Source: Natronospira proteinivora (GTDB lineage: Bacteria > Pseudomonadota > Gammaproteobacteria > Natronospirales > Natronospiraceae). Taken from it: 64,000 nucleotides of DNA. Each line of letters begins with the position of its first letter. The first letter of the stretch is position 1. Shown piece by piece: positions 19,293 through 27,405 of the stretch. Location: contig NZ_JALJYF010000002.1 in NCBI RefSeq assembly GCF_024170465.1, positions 806,001 to 870,000 on the forward strand, written 5' to 3'. The notes under the pieces are model-generated. The model was given only the letters and a program-made list of their open reading frames with translations. It was not told where the DNA came from and did no database searches. Both the position numbers and the translations under genes were made by a program.

Positions 19293-20012
19293 TCAGAATC
19301 CGTCAAATCCACGCTGCCACTGGCTGGAAATATCAAACCAGAGTTCATACTCCTGATCGTTATCCGGGTCCCGCACTACCACGCGGTCGTGGGTGCCCAG
19401 TTCATCAGCCTCCAGGTCGCTGTCCAACAATTCCAGACCGAACAGACTGACAAAGCTTTGCAGCTCTCTGGTACTAATAACCGAGAAAGCCGAAGCCCGG
19501 GATTCCCCATCACCGCTTTCCCGAATGGCGGAGAACAAGGCCCTTAAGACATGATCATGGCGCTCGCGACGACGCTGGTCACCGCGCTGAGCATAGACGG
19601 CACGTGCCACGTAATGGGCGTCCAGCGACACATAGTTTTCTTCCAGAATACGGCCTGCCAGACGCAGGGCATCCCCATAACGGCCGGCGTCCAGCGCCTG
19701 AAACATGGTGTCGGAGAACTGCTGTTCAGCCCCGGCATAGGGCTGGTAAAAGGACGTCTTTACAAACAAGGTCCGCAGCTCAGCATAGTCCACTGCCTCA
19801 TGGTCCTGCTGGGCCTGCTCGACCCGTTCAATATAGCCCTCGGCGGCAGCCGGATCCGGGACCCAGGCCGCCTGTTCCCTGTCCACGGCCGCCTCCTCCA
19901 CCTCGGGCCCCGGTGTCGCGCAGGCGGTCAGAAGCAGGGCGGCCAAAAGCCACGGGATCAGGCCCCGGTGTCCGGGTTGGGCAGACTGGCTGTTCGGCAT
20001 TGTCATGGACAT
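19293..20012 (-). CDS. DUF4919-like lipoprotein
   Basis: A 239-aa protein with a lipoprotein signal ending LLLTAC (Cys about 31) and a helical body. It has VDYAELRTLFVKTSFYQPY, then a TPR-like stretch (GRYGDALRLAGRILEENYVSLDAHYVARAVYAQRG) and a C-terminal strand region ending in DISSQWQRGF. This resembles the DUF4919 family of exported proteins of unknown function. Its ATG overlaps the stop of the outer-membrane protein gene by one base (TAATG). It is therefore the last gene of a tightly coupled putP / OMP / DUF4919 operon. Confidence 0.75.
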   Translation of the reverse strand: MSMTMPNSQSAQPGHRGLIPWLLAALLLTACATPGPEVEEAAVDREQAAWVPDPAAAEGYIERVEQAQQDHEAVDYAELRTLFVKTSFYQPYAGAEQQFSDTMFQALDAGRYGDALRLAGRILEENYVSLDAHYVARAVYAQRGDQRRRERHDHVLRALFSAIRESGDGESRASAFSVISTRELQSFVSLFGLELLDSDLEADELGTHDRVVVRDPDNDQEYELWFDISSQWQRGFDGF

Positions 20013-20767
20013 TAACTTGAACCAAAAGGAATGGAAATCACAAGATGGGCGGACTGCAGGTCCACCGATCCGCGTACTGCCGAATAGTCACCGGACTCGC
20101 CGGTGCTCATGCCATCCAGTACATCGTGCCGGAATTCCAGGCCCATGACCATTTGCTCGCCAATGGTCCAATTCAGGCCCATGGAGGCCCGCAGCATATA
20201 GCCACTGTCATCGCCATCATCGGCATGGTGCCAGCCCTCCTCCGAGGGTCGACGTGGATCGCGCAGGCTGTTGCGAGCCACACCGGCCCCCAGACCCAGA
20301 TGGGGCTTGAGGGGGCCCCAGCCGGAGAACTCGTGACGCAGGATCAGAATTGCGTAATCGCTGCGAAAATCTGCGGTGAAGCCCGCCGTGGCTTGATCCA
20401 CCGCCACTGCTTCGCCGCGAAGGATGACCGGGCCGCTCCGGCCCAAGCGCAAGCCGGCCCACCAGGCACTGCCGTTGCCTGCCGTATCCATAATCCGGGT
20501 GTCAAAACCCAGGGCCCAGCTGCTGCCCGAGCCGCTGGCCAAAGGGCCACTGTCGCCACAAGCCAGGAAATAATCATTCGCCTCATCCGAGGTATCACAA
20601 TCCACATCACTCAAGGTTCCGGGACGGGCCTCACTCACGCCGCCTTCCAGGACCCAGCGAGCCGCAGGCAGTTCCGCCGCCACCATGGGACAAGCCGCCA
20701 TGAGCGATACGGCGAGCCCCACGGCCAGCTGATGGGACGATGGAAGCGTGACAATGCGGCTAGGCAT
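20012..20767 (-). CDS. Predicted outer-membrane beta-barrel protein
   Basis: About 251 aa starting MPSRIVTLPSSHQLAV, with a signal peptide ending MVAAE. The mature part alternates polar and hydrophobic residues in strands typical of small outer-membrane barrels (AWWAGLRLGRSGPVILRGEAVAV, then SDYAILILRHEF, MLRASMGLNWTIGEQMVMGLEFRHDV, LVISIPFGSS). Two Cys around SDVDCDTSDEANDYFLACGD may form a disulfide in a loop. The start codon at 20767 lies inside the end of putP (8-bp overlap), suggesting coupling; longer frames have no signal peptide at the N-terminus. Specific function unknown. Confidence 0.75.
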   Translation of the reverse strand: MPSRIVTLPSSHQLAVGLAVSLMAACPMVAAELPAARWVLEGGVSEARPGTLSDVDCDTSDEANDYFLACGDSGPLASGSGSSWALGFDTRIMDTAGNGSAWWAGLRLGRSGPVILRGEAVAVDQATAGFTADFRSDYAILILRHEFSGWGPLKPHLGLGAGVARNSLRDPRRPSEEGWHHADDGDDSGYMLRASMGLNWTIGEQMVMGLEFRHDVLDGMSTGESGDYSAVRGSVDLQSAHLVISIPFGSS

Positions 20768-22214
20768 GGGGGGTGCCTCGAGGCCGGGTGAGCAGGGTAA
20801 CGAGCACAATGGCCACGGCGGCCAAGGCAAAGCCTGGCACCAGTTCGTACAGCTCAAACAGGCCACCCTCCAGGCGGTCCCAAATGATCACTGTGGCGCC
20901 ACCCACCAGCATGCCGGCACCTGCGGCAAGACGGTTCATGGCGGGCCAAAGCAGCGAGATCAGGATCACCGGACCAAACACCGCCCCAAAGCCGGCCCAG
21001 GCATAGCCCACCAGATCCAGCACCAGGCTCTCCGGGTCCATGGCCACCACCACCGCCGCCAGGGCCACCAGGACCACGGCACCGCGGCCCACCCAGAGGA
21101 GTTCCGACTGCTCGGCATTGGGGCGCAAAAAGGCCTTGTAAAAATCCTCGGAGACCGCGCTGGAGGAGGCCAGCAACTGGGAGTCGGCGGTGCTCATCAC
21201 CGCCGCCAGAATGGCGGCGAGGATGACCCCGGCAATCACCGGGTGGAACAGGGCTTGGCTGAGATGGATAAAGACCTGCTCGCGATCATCCCCGGACAGG
21301 GCCGGCTCCAGCGAGACAATGCCGATCATGGCCACCATCACCGCCGCCACCAGGCAAATGCTCACCCAGCCGATGGCCACCCGGCGGGAGAAGACCAGCT
21401 CTTCGGGATCGCGAATGGCCATGAAGCGGGCCAGGATATGGGGTTGGCCGAAATAGCCCAGCCCCCAGCCTAACAGGGAAAGAATGGCGATAATCCCCAT
21501 GAACTGGCCTTCGGTATCGGTGAGCGGGTTCCACAAGGCGGGATTCACCTCGTTCACGCCACTGACCAGGCCACCGATGCCCCCAAGGGTAAACAGGCCC
21601 AGCAGGGCTACCGCCACCAGGGCCAGGAACATGAGCGCGGCCTGGAAGGCATCGGTCCAGCTCACGGCCAGAAAGCCACCGATCAGGGTATAGAAGAGAA
21701 TCGCCGCCAGGCCGGTGAACACCGCCCAGCGATAATCCATGCCAAAGGCGCTCTCGAACAGGGTGCCACCGGCGGCCAACAGGGAGCTGACATAGAAGGT
21801 AAAGAAGAACAGGATGAACAGGGCGGCGACCACTCTCAGGATACGACTGCCATCCGCGAAGCGGGCTTCCAGGAAATCGGGAATGGTCAGGGCGTTGCCC
21901 AGGCGTTCGGTTTCCGTGCGCAGGCGCCGGGCCACCAAGCGCCAGTTCAGCCAAGCGCCCACCGCCAAGGCAATGGGCATCCATATTTGATCCAGGCCCG
22001 AGATATACACCGCCCCCGGCAAGCCCAGCAGCAACCAGCCACTCATGTCGGAAGCCTGGGCGGACAGGGCGGTGGTCCATTTGCCTAGTTTCCGCCCCCC
22101 CAGAATGTAGTCGGCCAGACTGGTGGTACGCAGAAAAGCCAATGCACCGATGGCGAAAACCACCAGCAAGTAGACGACAAAGGCGGCAACAATCAGGCCA
22201 TTGGTCTCGCTCAT
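20760..22214 (-). CDS. putP: Sodium:proline symporter (SSS family)
   Basis: A 484-aa integral membrane protein. It has the PutP-type N-terminus with LADYILGGRKLG, the SAQASDMSGWLLLGLPG motif in helix 2, IPDFLEARF, IGGFLAVSWTDAFQAALM (the SSS signature region) and VMSTADSQLLASSSAVSEDFYK later. Na+-coupled uptake of proline is the best guess from these motifs; other SSS substrates cannot be excluded. Proline is also a compatible solute, which would suit a halophile. It is the first gene of an overlapping three-gene operon. Confidence 0.9.
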   Translation of the reverse strand: MSETNGLIVAAFVVYLLVVFAIGALAFLRTTSLADYILGGRKLGKWTTALSAQASDMSGWLLLGLPGAVYISGLDQIWMPIALAVGAWLNWRLVARRLRTETERLGNALTIPDFLEARFADGSRILRVVAALFILFFFTFYVSSLLAAGGTLFESAFGMDYRWAVFTGLAAILFYTLIGGFLAVSWTDAFQAALMFLALVAVALLGLFTLGGIGGLVSGVNEVNPALWNPLTDTEGQFMGIIAILSLLGWGLGYFGQPHILARFMAIRDPEELVFSRRVAIGWVSICLVAAVMVAMIGIVSLEPALSGDDREQVFIHLSQALFHPVIAGVILAAILAAVMSTADSQLLASSSAVSEDFYKAFLRPNAEQSELLWVGRGAVVLVALAAVVVAMDPESLVLDLVGYAWAGFGAVFGPVILISLLWPAMNRLAAGAGMLVGGATVIIWDRLEGGLFELYELVPGFALAAVAIVLVTLLTRPRGTPHA

Positions 22215-22365
22215 GCATCACTCCCGGGGAAATTCAGGCCAACAAGTGTAATTCACAGCTGGGCGTCTGCCTATGGCGGACAAGGCGGCCCGACTGTACT
22301 ACGCTAGAAGAGGTCGATTGCCTTCGACATTGCAGTATCAATTCAAGTCACAAAGGGAGAACGGG

Positions 22366-22605
22366 ATGCAAGAATATCTGACATTCAAGAAGATGATCAC
22401 GCCGGCCTTCATTCAAATCATCTTCTGGATTGGGGTTGCCGGTATTGTGATTGCCGGCCTGCTGGCCATGGACCAATCGGTATTTGGTGGCCTGCTGGGG
22501 ATCGTGGTGGGTTTGCTGGTCTGGCGAATCTACTGTGAGCTGATGCTCATTCTGTTTAAGATTTACGAGCGGCTGGGCGAAATCTCCAATAACACCACCG
22601 CATAA
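22366..22605 (+). CDS. DUF4282 membrane protein
   Basis: A 79-aa protein starting MQEYLTFKKMITPAFIQIIFW with two membrane helices (about residues 13-33 and 38-62) and a polar C-terminus (YERLGEISNN). This is the DUF4282 pattern; function unknown. ATG 22366 has AAAGGGAG upstream. A longer in-frame start at 22273 adds only polar residues and lacks support. A strong terminator follows. Confidence 0.82.
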   Translation: MQEYLTFKKMITPAFIQIIFWIGVAGIVIAGLLAMDQSVFGGLLGIVVGLLVWRIYCELMLILFKIYERLGEISNNTTA

Positions 22606-22618
22606 GATCATCGGCAAG

Positions 22619-22649
22619 AAAGCGGGAGAGGGTCAGCCTCTCCCGCTTT
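22619..22649. terminator. Bidirectional terminator between convergent DUF4282 and DUF885 genes
   Basis: A perfect 13-bp stem AAAGCGGGAGAGG / CCTCTCCCGCTTT with a 5-nt loop. A-rich and T-rich flanks let it work for both converging transcripts. Confidence 0.9.
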
Positions 22650-22662
22650 CCTTATTCATGAC

Positions 22663-24498
22663 TTACACCTGTTGTTCCTCAACCCAGCGCTGCACTTCCT
22701 GCTCCAGGATATCCAGGGGCACAGCACCATTGCGAAGAATCATATTGTGGAAGGACTGGATATCAAAGTCCTCTCCGAGCGCTTCTTCCGCTTCTTCCCG
22801 TAGCCGCTGAAACTCCAGCTGACCAATCTTGTAGGCCAGGGCCTGGCTGGGAATGGCCATATAGCGTTCCGCCTCCGATACGGCCCGTGCTTCACCCACG
22901 GCGGAATTTTCGTACATGTAATCCAGCACCTCATCCCGGGACCAGCCGTGATAATGCAGGCCGGTATCCACCACCAGTCGAATGGCGCGCCAGAGTTCGG
23001 CGTTCAGCATGCCGAAGTACTGATAGGGGTCTTCATACATCCCCATTTCCGGTCCGATGGCTTCGGCATACAGGGCCCAGCCTTCGATGAAGGCGGTGTT
23101 GCCGCCAAACTGGCGGAAACGGGGCAGGTGCTCCTGTTCCTGCTGCAGGGCAATCTGGAAGTGATGGCCCGGTACGGCTTCGTGGAGGAAAAGTGACTCC
23201 ACCGCCCAAAGGGGCCGGGCGGAAAGATCATAGGTGTTCACATAGAAGACCCCCGGACGGGAACCATCCGGAGCCGGGCGCATATAGGAAGCCCCGGCGG
23301 CACTCTGCTCCCGATAGGGTTCCACGGCCCGGATCTCGTATTCCGCCTCCGGGGTCAGATCGAACAGGGCCTTGGCGGCTTCGTCCACCCGTTCGCGCAG
23401 ATCCTCATAGGCCTGAATCAGTTCTTCCGGGTCATCCACATAAAACTGCTCGTCCTCGGCGGTGAACTCGAAAAACTCATCCAGGCTGCCTTCAAAACCC
23501 ACCTGCTCCATCACATCGCGCATCTCGCCATGGATTCGCTCCACCTCGTCCAGACCGATCTGATGGATTTCGGCCGGACTCAGATCCGTGGTGGTGGTCT
23601 GGGCGACCATATAGGCATACCAGTCGTCCCCTTCAGGCAAGGCGTGCATGCCGTCGGCCTCCAGGGTCTCGGGTAGATATTCCTCGTCCACGAAATCCCG
23701 GAGCCGAGCATAGGCCGGCACCAGCACCTCGCGGATGGTCTCCCGATAGGCGTCGCGAATCCCTTCGGCCTCGTCTTCGTCCATATCGTCCGGCAGTTCA
23801 CTCACCGGCCGCCAGAACAGACTCTCCTCGGGGTCGTCCACCACATGGGCATCCAGCTGATCCCGGGTACGCTCCATCAAAATGGACGGCTGGACCACAT
23901 CCCGCTCCATACCTTCGCGCATGTTGTCGATGGCCTGGTCCACCCAAGTGGAGAAGTCCTCCATGCGACCCAGGAAGTTGTGGTAATCCTCGGCATCCTC
24001 AAAGGGCTGAGCCCCCTCACCGGAACCCAGCTGGGCCAGGGTGTTACCGAAGTTGCGGAACTGGTTGAGGGGCAAAAGATGACTGGGGAAGCGGTGGCCC
24101 TCTATGGCCTGTTCCCGTTCACGAAGGAAAATCTCCCGGCTGAGGCGATCCTGGTGGTCCAGGCGATCCGGGTCAATTGCCCTGACTTGCTCCAGGAACT
24201 GTTCTTCCAGAGCCAGGCTTTCTTCCCGGAATTCCGGGGAAATGGTAATCGCGAGACGGTCATTGAAACGATGATCACCCTGGAAAGTGGCCCGCAGTGG
24301 ATTACGCTCCAGCTGGGTCTGGAAGTAGTCCTCAAAGGCTTCATGCAATGCGTCGCCTGCCTCCGCTTGATCGGCTTGCGGCTGAGGCTCACCGTTGGGC
24401 GTTTGCTCGTCAGCTTGGTCATCAGCCGGCTCACAGGCCACCAGCAACAAGCCGAGCAGGGCGATGGCAAGTAGTAAAGGGGATCGTTTTTTCATCAT
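22663..24498 (-). CDS. DUF885 family lipoprotein, peptidase-like
   Basis: About 611 aa with a lipoprotein signal (LLLAIALLGLLLVAC) and an acidic linker. The body is helical DUF885 with its hallmark LFLHEAVPGHHFQIALQQE near the C-terminal third, resembling a zinc-metallopeptidase HExxH-type centre, then FIEGWALYAE, which supplies the usual downstream Glu. Family members are predicted exported metallopeptidases; the substrate is unknown. Start ATG 24498 follows AGGTGA. Together with the prolyl oligopeptidase and TAP-type hydrolase elsewhere in the window it fits a peptide-degrading lifestyle (inference). Confidence 0.85.
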   Translation of the reverse strand: MMKKRSPLLLAIALLGLLLVACEPADDQADEQTPNGEPQPQADQAEAGDALHEAFEDYFQTQLERNPLRATFQGDHRFNDRLAITISPEFREESLALEEQFLEQVRAIDPDRLDHQDRLSREIFLREREQAIEGHRFPSHLLPLNQFRNFGNTLAQLGSGEGAQPFEDAEDYHNFLGRMEDFSTWVDQAIDNMREGMERDVVQPSILMERTRDQLDAHVVDDPEESLFWRPVSELPDDMDEDEAEGIRDAYRETIREVLVPAYARLRDFVDEEYLPETLEADGMHALPEGDDWYAYMVAQTTTTDLSPAEIHQIGLDEVERIHGEMRDVMEQVGFEGSLDEFFEFTAEDEQFYVDDPEELIQAYEDLRERVDEAAKALFDLTPEAEYEIRAVEPYREQSAAGASYMRPAPDGSRPGVFYVNTYDLSARPLWAVESLFLHEAVPGHHFQIALQQEQEHLPRFRQFGGNTAFIEGWALYAEAIGPEMGMYEDPYQYFGMLNAELWRAIRLVVDTGLHYHGWSRDEVLDYMYENSAVGEARAVSEAERYMAIPSQALAYKIGQLEFQRLREEAEEALGEDFDIQSFHNMILRNGAVPLDILEQEVQRWVEEQQV

Positions 24499-24637
24499 GC
24501 TCACCTATTTGGCTTGAGATCAGGGAAATAAGCCGCAGCGTCAGCGAATGCAAGACGAGGGCAAAGTCCATAAGATAGTGCGCTTTCGCGGCCATTGCCA
24601 AAGTGGCCATGCCTTTCACCATACCGATGTTCCTGCC

Positions 24638-25678
24638 ATGCGCCTACGACTGCTGCTGCCCGGATTGATTCCGCTGTTGCTCATTGCCCTGGTCGCCTTC
24701 TTGCTGCCCTGGCTCCAGGGCCTGGGGCCCGATGCCCTGCAACGCCTTCCCCTCAGCCCCATTCTGCTGGGGATCCTCATGGGCATGGCCCTCGGTGGGG
24801 TGGCGCAGCGGCGACCCGATTGGGGCCCCGGGATCACCCTGGCGGCCGGGCCGTGGCTGAAGTTTGCCGTGGTCCTGATCGGGCTTCGCCTGAGCCTGGG
24901 GGAATTGGCGAGCACCGGCTGGATGGCCTTGCCCCTGGTGATCGGGGTCATCGTGACCGGTCTGCTGGCCGCGCTGCTGATCGGCCGGGCACTAGGCATC
25001 GGGGCGCGGCTGACGGCCTTGCTCGGGGTGGGCACCGCCATCTGTGGGGCCTCGGCCATTGGCGCCACGGCTCCCGCCATCGGCGCGCGCCGGGAAGAGA
25101 CCGCCTACGCCGTGGCCTGTGTGGCGGTATTCGGTCTGGCGGCAACCCTTTTCTATCCGCCGCTTTTGCATTGGCTGTTGGGGGATGGTCATGCGGCGGG
25201 CCTGGTACTGGGCGGAGCCATCCACGACACCGCCCAGGTTATGGGCGCGGCCGCCCTTTATGAACAGATCTGGCCCGGTGGGGGTGCGCTGGAGGCGGCC
25301 ACGGTCAGCAAGCTGATGCGCAATGCCGCCATGTTGGCGGTGATCCCTCTGGTGGTGATGATGGTCGGGGCCGGCGGCAGTGGCGCTCGCAGGATTCCCC
25401 GCTTTCCTCTGTTCATCCTCGGCTTTCTCGCCATGGCCGGGCTGCGAAGCCTGGGCGACACCAGCGTGCCGGCGACCTGGCAACCCGGATGGGAGACCCT
25501 GATTGAGGCGGGTACCCAATTGAGCCAGTTCCTCTTTGCCATGGCCATGGCCGCCCTGGGCATGGGTGTGCGGCCCAGCATCCTCCGGCAACTGGGCTGG
25601 CGCCCGGCCGTTCTGGCCCTGCTCACCGCCCTGCTGGTGGGGGCCAGTGCCCTGGCCCTGGTCACCCTGAGCCTTTGA
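24638..25678 (+). CDS. YeiH-family putative sulfate exporter
   Basis: A 346-aa membrane protein with about ten hydrophobic helices. Family motifs are LSPILLGILMGMALGG, AGPWLKFAVVLIGLRLSLGE, GVGTAICGASAIGATAPAI and the conserved GGAIHDTAQVMGAAALY with ATVSKLMRNAAM. This is the UPF0324/YeiH family, annotated as putative sulfate (or sulfonate) exporter without firm proof. ATG 24638 places the first helix at the N-terminus; no convincing ribosome site precedes it. Confidence 0.85.
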   Translation: MRLRLLLPGLIPLLLIALVAFLLPWLQGLGPDALQRLPLSPILLGILMGMALGGVAQRRPDWGPGITLAAGPWLKFAVVLIGLRLSLGELASTGWMALPLVIGVIVTGLLAALLIGRALGIGARLTALLGVGTAICGASAIGATAPAIGARREETAYAVACVAVFGLAATLFYPPLLHWLLGDGHAAGLVLGGAIHDTAQVMGAAALYEQIWPGGGALEAATVSKLMRNAAMLAVIPLVVMMVGAGGSGARRIPRFPLFILGFLAMAGLRSLGDTSVPATWQPGWETLIEAGTQLSQFLFAMAMAALGMGVRPSILRQLGWRPAVLALLTALLVGASALALVTLSL

Positions 25679-25778
25679 CCGCCGCATCGCTTAAATTCAA
25701 ACGGTTGTTCGACCGGGGCGCCCAGCTATGGCATCATCAGCGGCAACTTCAGATCACCATCATTCAGGAGGTTTCGCC

Positions 25779-27062
25779 ATGAGCGAGAAGGCCATGCGTC
25801 GGGTCGCGATTCTCGGGGGTAACCGCATCCCCTTTTGTCGTGTTGGGACCCATTACAAGAAAGCCAGCAACCAGGACATGGCCACCGCCGCCCTGCAAGG
25901 TCTGGTGGAACGCTGCAACATCAAGGGCGAGCGGCTGGGTGATGTGAGCCTGGGCGCGGTGACCAAGCATTCCCGAGACTGGAACCTGGCACGCGAATCG
26001 GTCCTGGGGACGGACTTGAACCCGGAAACCCCTGGCTTTGACCTGACCCGGGCCTGCGGTACCAGCCTGGAAGCGGCCAATCTGATCGGCAACAAGATCG
26101 CGACCGGCCAGATCGAAGCGGGCATTGCCGCGGGTACCGACACCGCCAGTGATGTCCCGGTGACGGTGAATGAGGGCTTTCGTGATGTCCTGATGCAGGC
26201 ACGCTTCGCCCGTTCCGGCGGGGAACGCTTCAAGGCCCTGTTGAAACTTCGCCCTCGCCATCTCAAACCCAGCTTTCCCGGCGTCAGTGAACCACGTACC
26301 GGCATGGGCATGGGCCAGCACTGCGAACTAATGGCCCAGGAGTGGGAACTGACCCAGTCCGAGCAGGATGAACTGGCGCTGGCCAGTCACAAGAAGGCGG
26401 CCAAGGCCTGGGAGGAAGGCTTCTTTGATGGTCTGGTCACGCCCTTCCGCAATGCCGACAAGGACAACAATGTCCGCCCCGACAGTTCCCTGGAGAAGAT
26501 GGCGACCCTGAAACCGGCCTTTGACCGGAAATCCGGCAAGGGCACCCTGACCGCAGCCAACTCCACGCCACTGACCGATGGGGCCGCGGCCGTGCTGCTC
26601 GGTTCCGAGGAATGGGCCAAGGAGAAGGGCCTGACCCCCATGGCCTACCTCAAGGATGTGGAATCGGCGGCGGTGGATTTCGTTCAGGGCGAGGGTTTGC
26701 TTATGGCCCCGGCCTTTGCGGTGCCGCGCCTGCTCAAGCGCAATGGCCTGAGTCTGCAGGATTTTGATTATTACGAAATTCACGAGGCCTTCGCCGCGCA
26801 GGTCTTGTGCACCCTGAAGGCCTGGGAATCCGAGGATTTCTGCCGCAACAAGCTGGGTCTGGACAAGGCAATGGGCAGTATCGACCGCGACAAGCTGAAT
26901 GTGAAAGGCGGGAGTGTGGCCCTGGGTCATCCCTTCGCGGCCACCGGGGCCCGGGTACTGGCTTCCGCAGCCAAGCTGCTGGAAGAAAAAGGCAGCGGGC
27001 GGGTACTGATCTCTGTCTGCACGGCAGGCGGCATGGGCGTGACTGCCATCGTGGAACGCTAG
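25779..27062 (+). CDS. Acetyl-CoA C-acetyltransferase (FadI-like thiolase)
   Basis: A 427-aa thiolase. The acyl-accepting Cys lies in DLTRACGTSLEAAN, the catalytic His in YEIHEAFAAQV, a second His in GGSVALGHPFAATGAR and the second Cys in VCTAGGMG. The sequence resembles the FadI branch used for long-chain beta-oxidation, but the partner FadJ is absent here, so the chain-length role is open. ATG 25779 has AGGAGG 8 nt upstream. It is a single-gene unit with its own terminator. Confidence 0.92.
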   Translation: MSEKAMRRVAILGGNRIPFCRVGTHYKKASNQDMATAALQGLVERCNIKGERLGDVSLGAVTKHSRDWNLARESVLGTDLNPETPGFDLTRACGTSLEAANLIGNKIATGQIEAGIAAGTDTASDVPVTVNEGFRDVLMQARFARSGGERFKALLKLRPRHLKPSFPGVSEPRTGMGMGQHCELMAQEWELTQSEQDELALASHKKAAKAWEEGFFDGLVTPFRNADKDNNVRPDSSLEKMATLKPAFDRKSGKGTLTAANSTPLTDGAAAVLLGSEEWAKEKGLTPMAYLKDVESAAVDFVQGEGLLMAPAFAVPRLLKRNGLSLQDFDYYEIHEAFAAQVLCTLKAWESEDFCRNKLGLDKAMGSIDRDKLNVKGGSVALGHPFAATGARVLASAAKLLEEKGSGRVLISVCTAGGMGVTAIVER

Positions 27063-27087
27063 AACGCGCTTGCGCCTGCGGGCGAGC

Positions 27088-27134
27088 AACCCCGGTTATC
27101 GGTGGTGATTGGGCCGCGGTAACCGGGGTTTTTT
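27088..27134 (+). terminator. Rho-independent terminator of the thiolase gene
   Basis: An 11-bp stem AACCCCGGTTA / TAACCGGGGTT with a 21-nt loop, followed by TTTT. Confidence 0.88.
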
Positions 27135-27243
27135 ATGCCTCGTTTTTTCGCGGCCCGCACGAGGGCGGTCTAGTTCCCCCAACATCCTGATCAGGCTAAA
27201 AAAAAACACTCACCGTACCAGCCAATGGGGTTCGGGCAGATGA

Positions 27244-27255
27244 ACCTAATTAGGT
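27244..27255. promoter_or_regulatory. 12-bp palindrome upstream of the AGCS transporter gene
   Basis: ACCTAATTAGGT is a perfect palindrome about 150 bp before the start codon. It could be a repressor or activator site, but no partner regulator is visible. The rest of the 270-bp gap (27135-27405) shows only an A-rich run and a small CCGGTC/GACCGG hairpin near 27320-27344; I could not build a glycine riboswitch from it. Confidence 0.3.
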
Positions 27256-27405
27256 GCTGTTGTATTCCCCCAACTTGCTAGGGCCCGCACTTGCCGCCAT
27301 TATGTTGCGCTGTCGTGTTCCGGTCGGCATCACGGTCAGACCGGTTTTCTGGCTCAACAACGCTCTCTCGATGGTAGTCGGGAGATCAGACCTTTGGGGG
27401 TCGCA

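Noticed and set aside
27135-27405. Glycine riboswitch before the AGCS gene
   Set aside because: No conserved aptamer core could be found; only one small hairpin and a palindrome.
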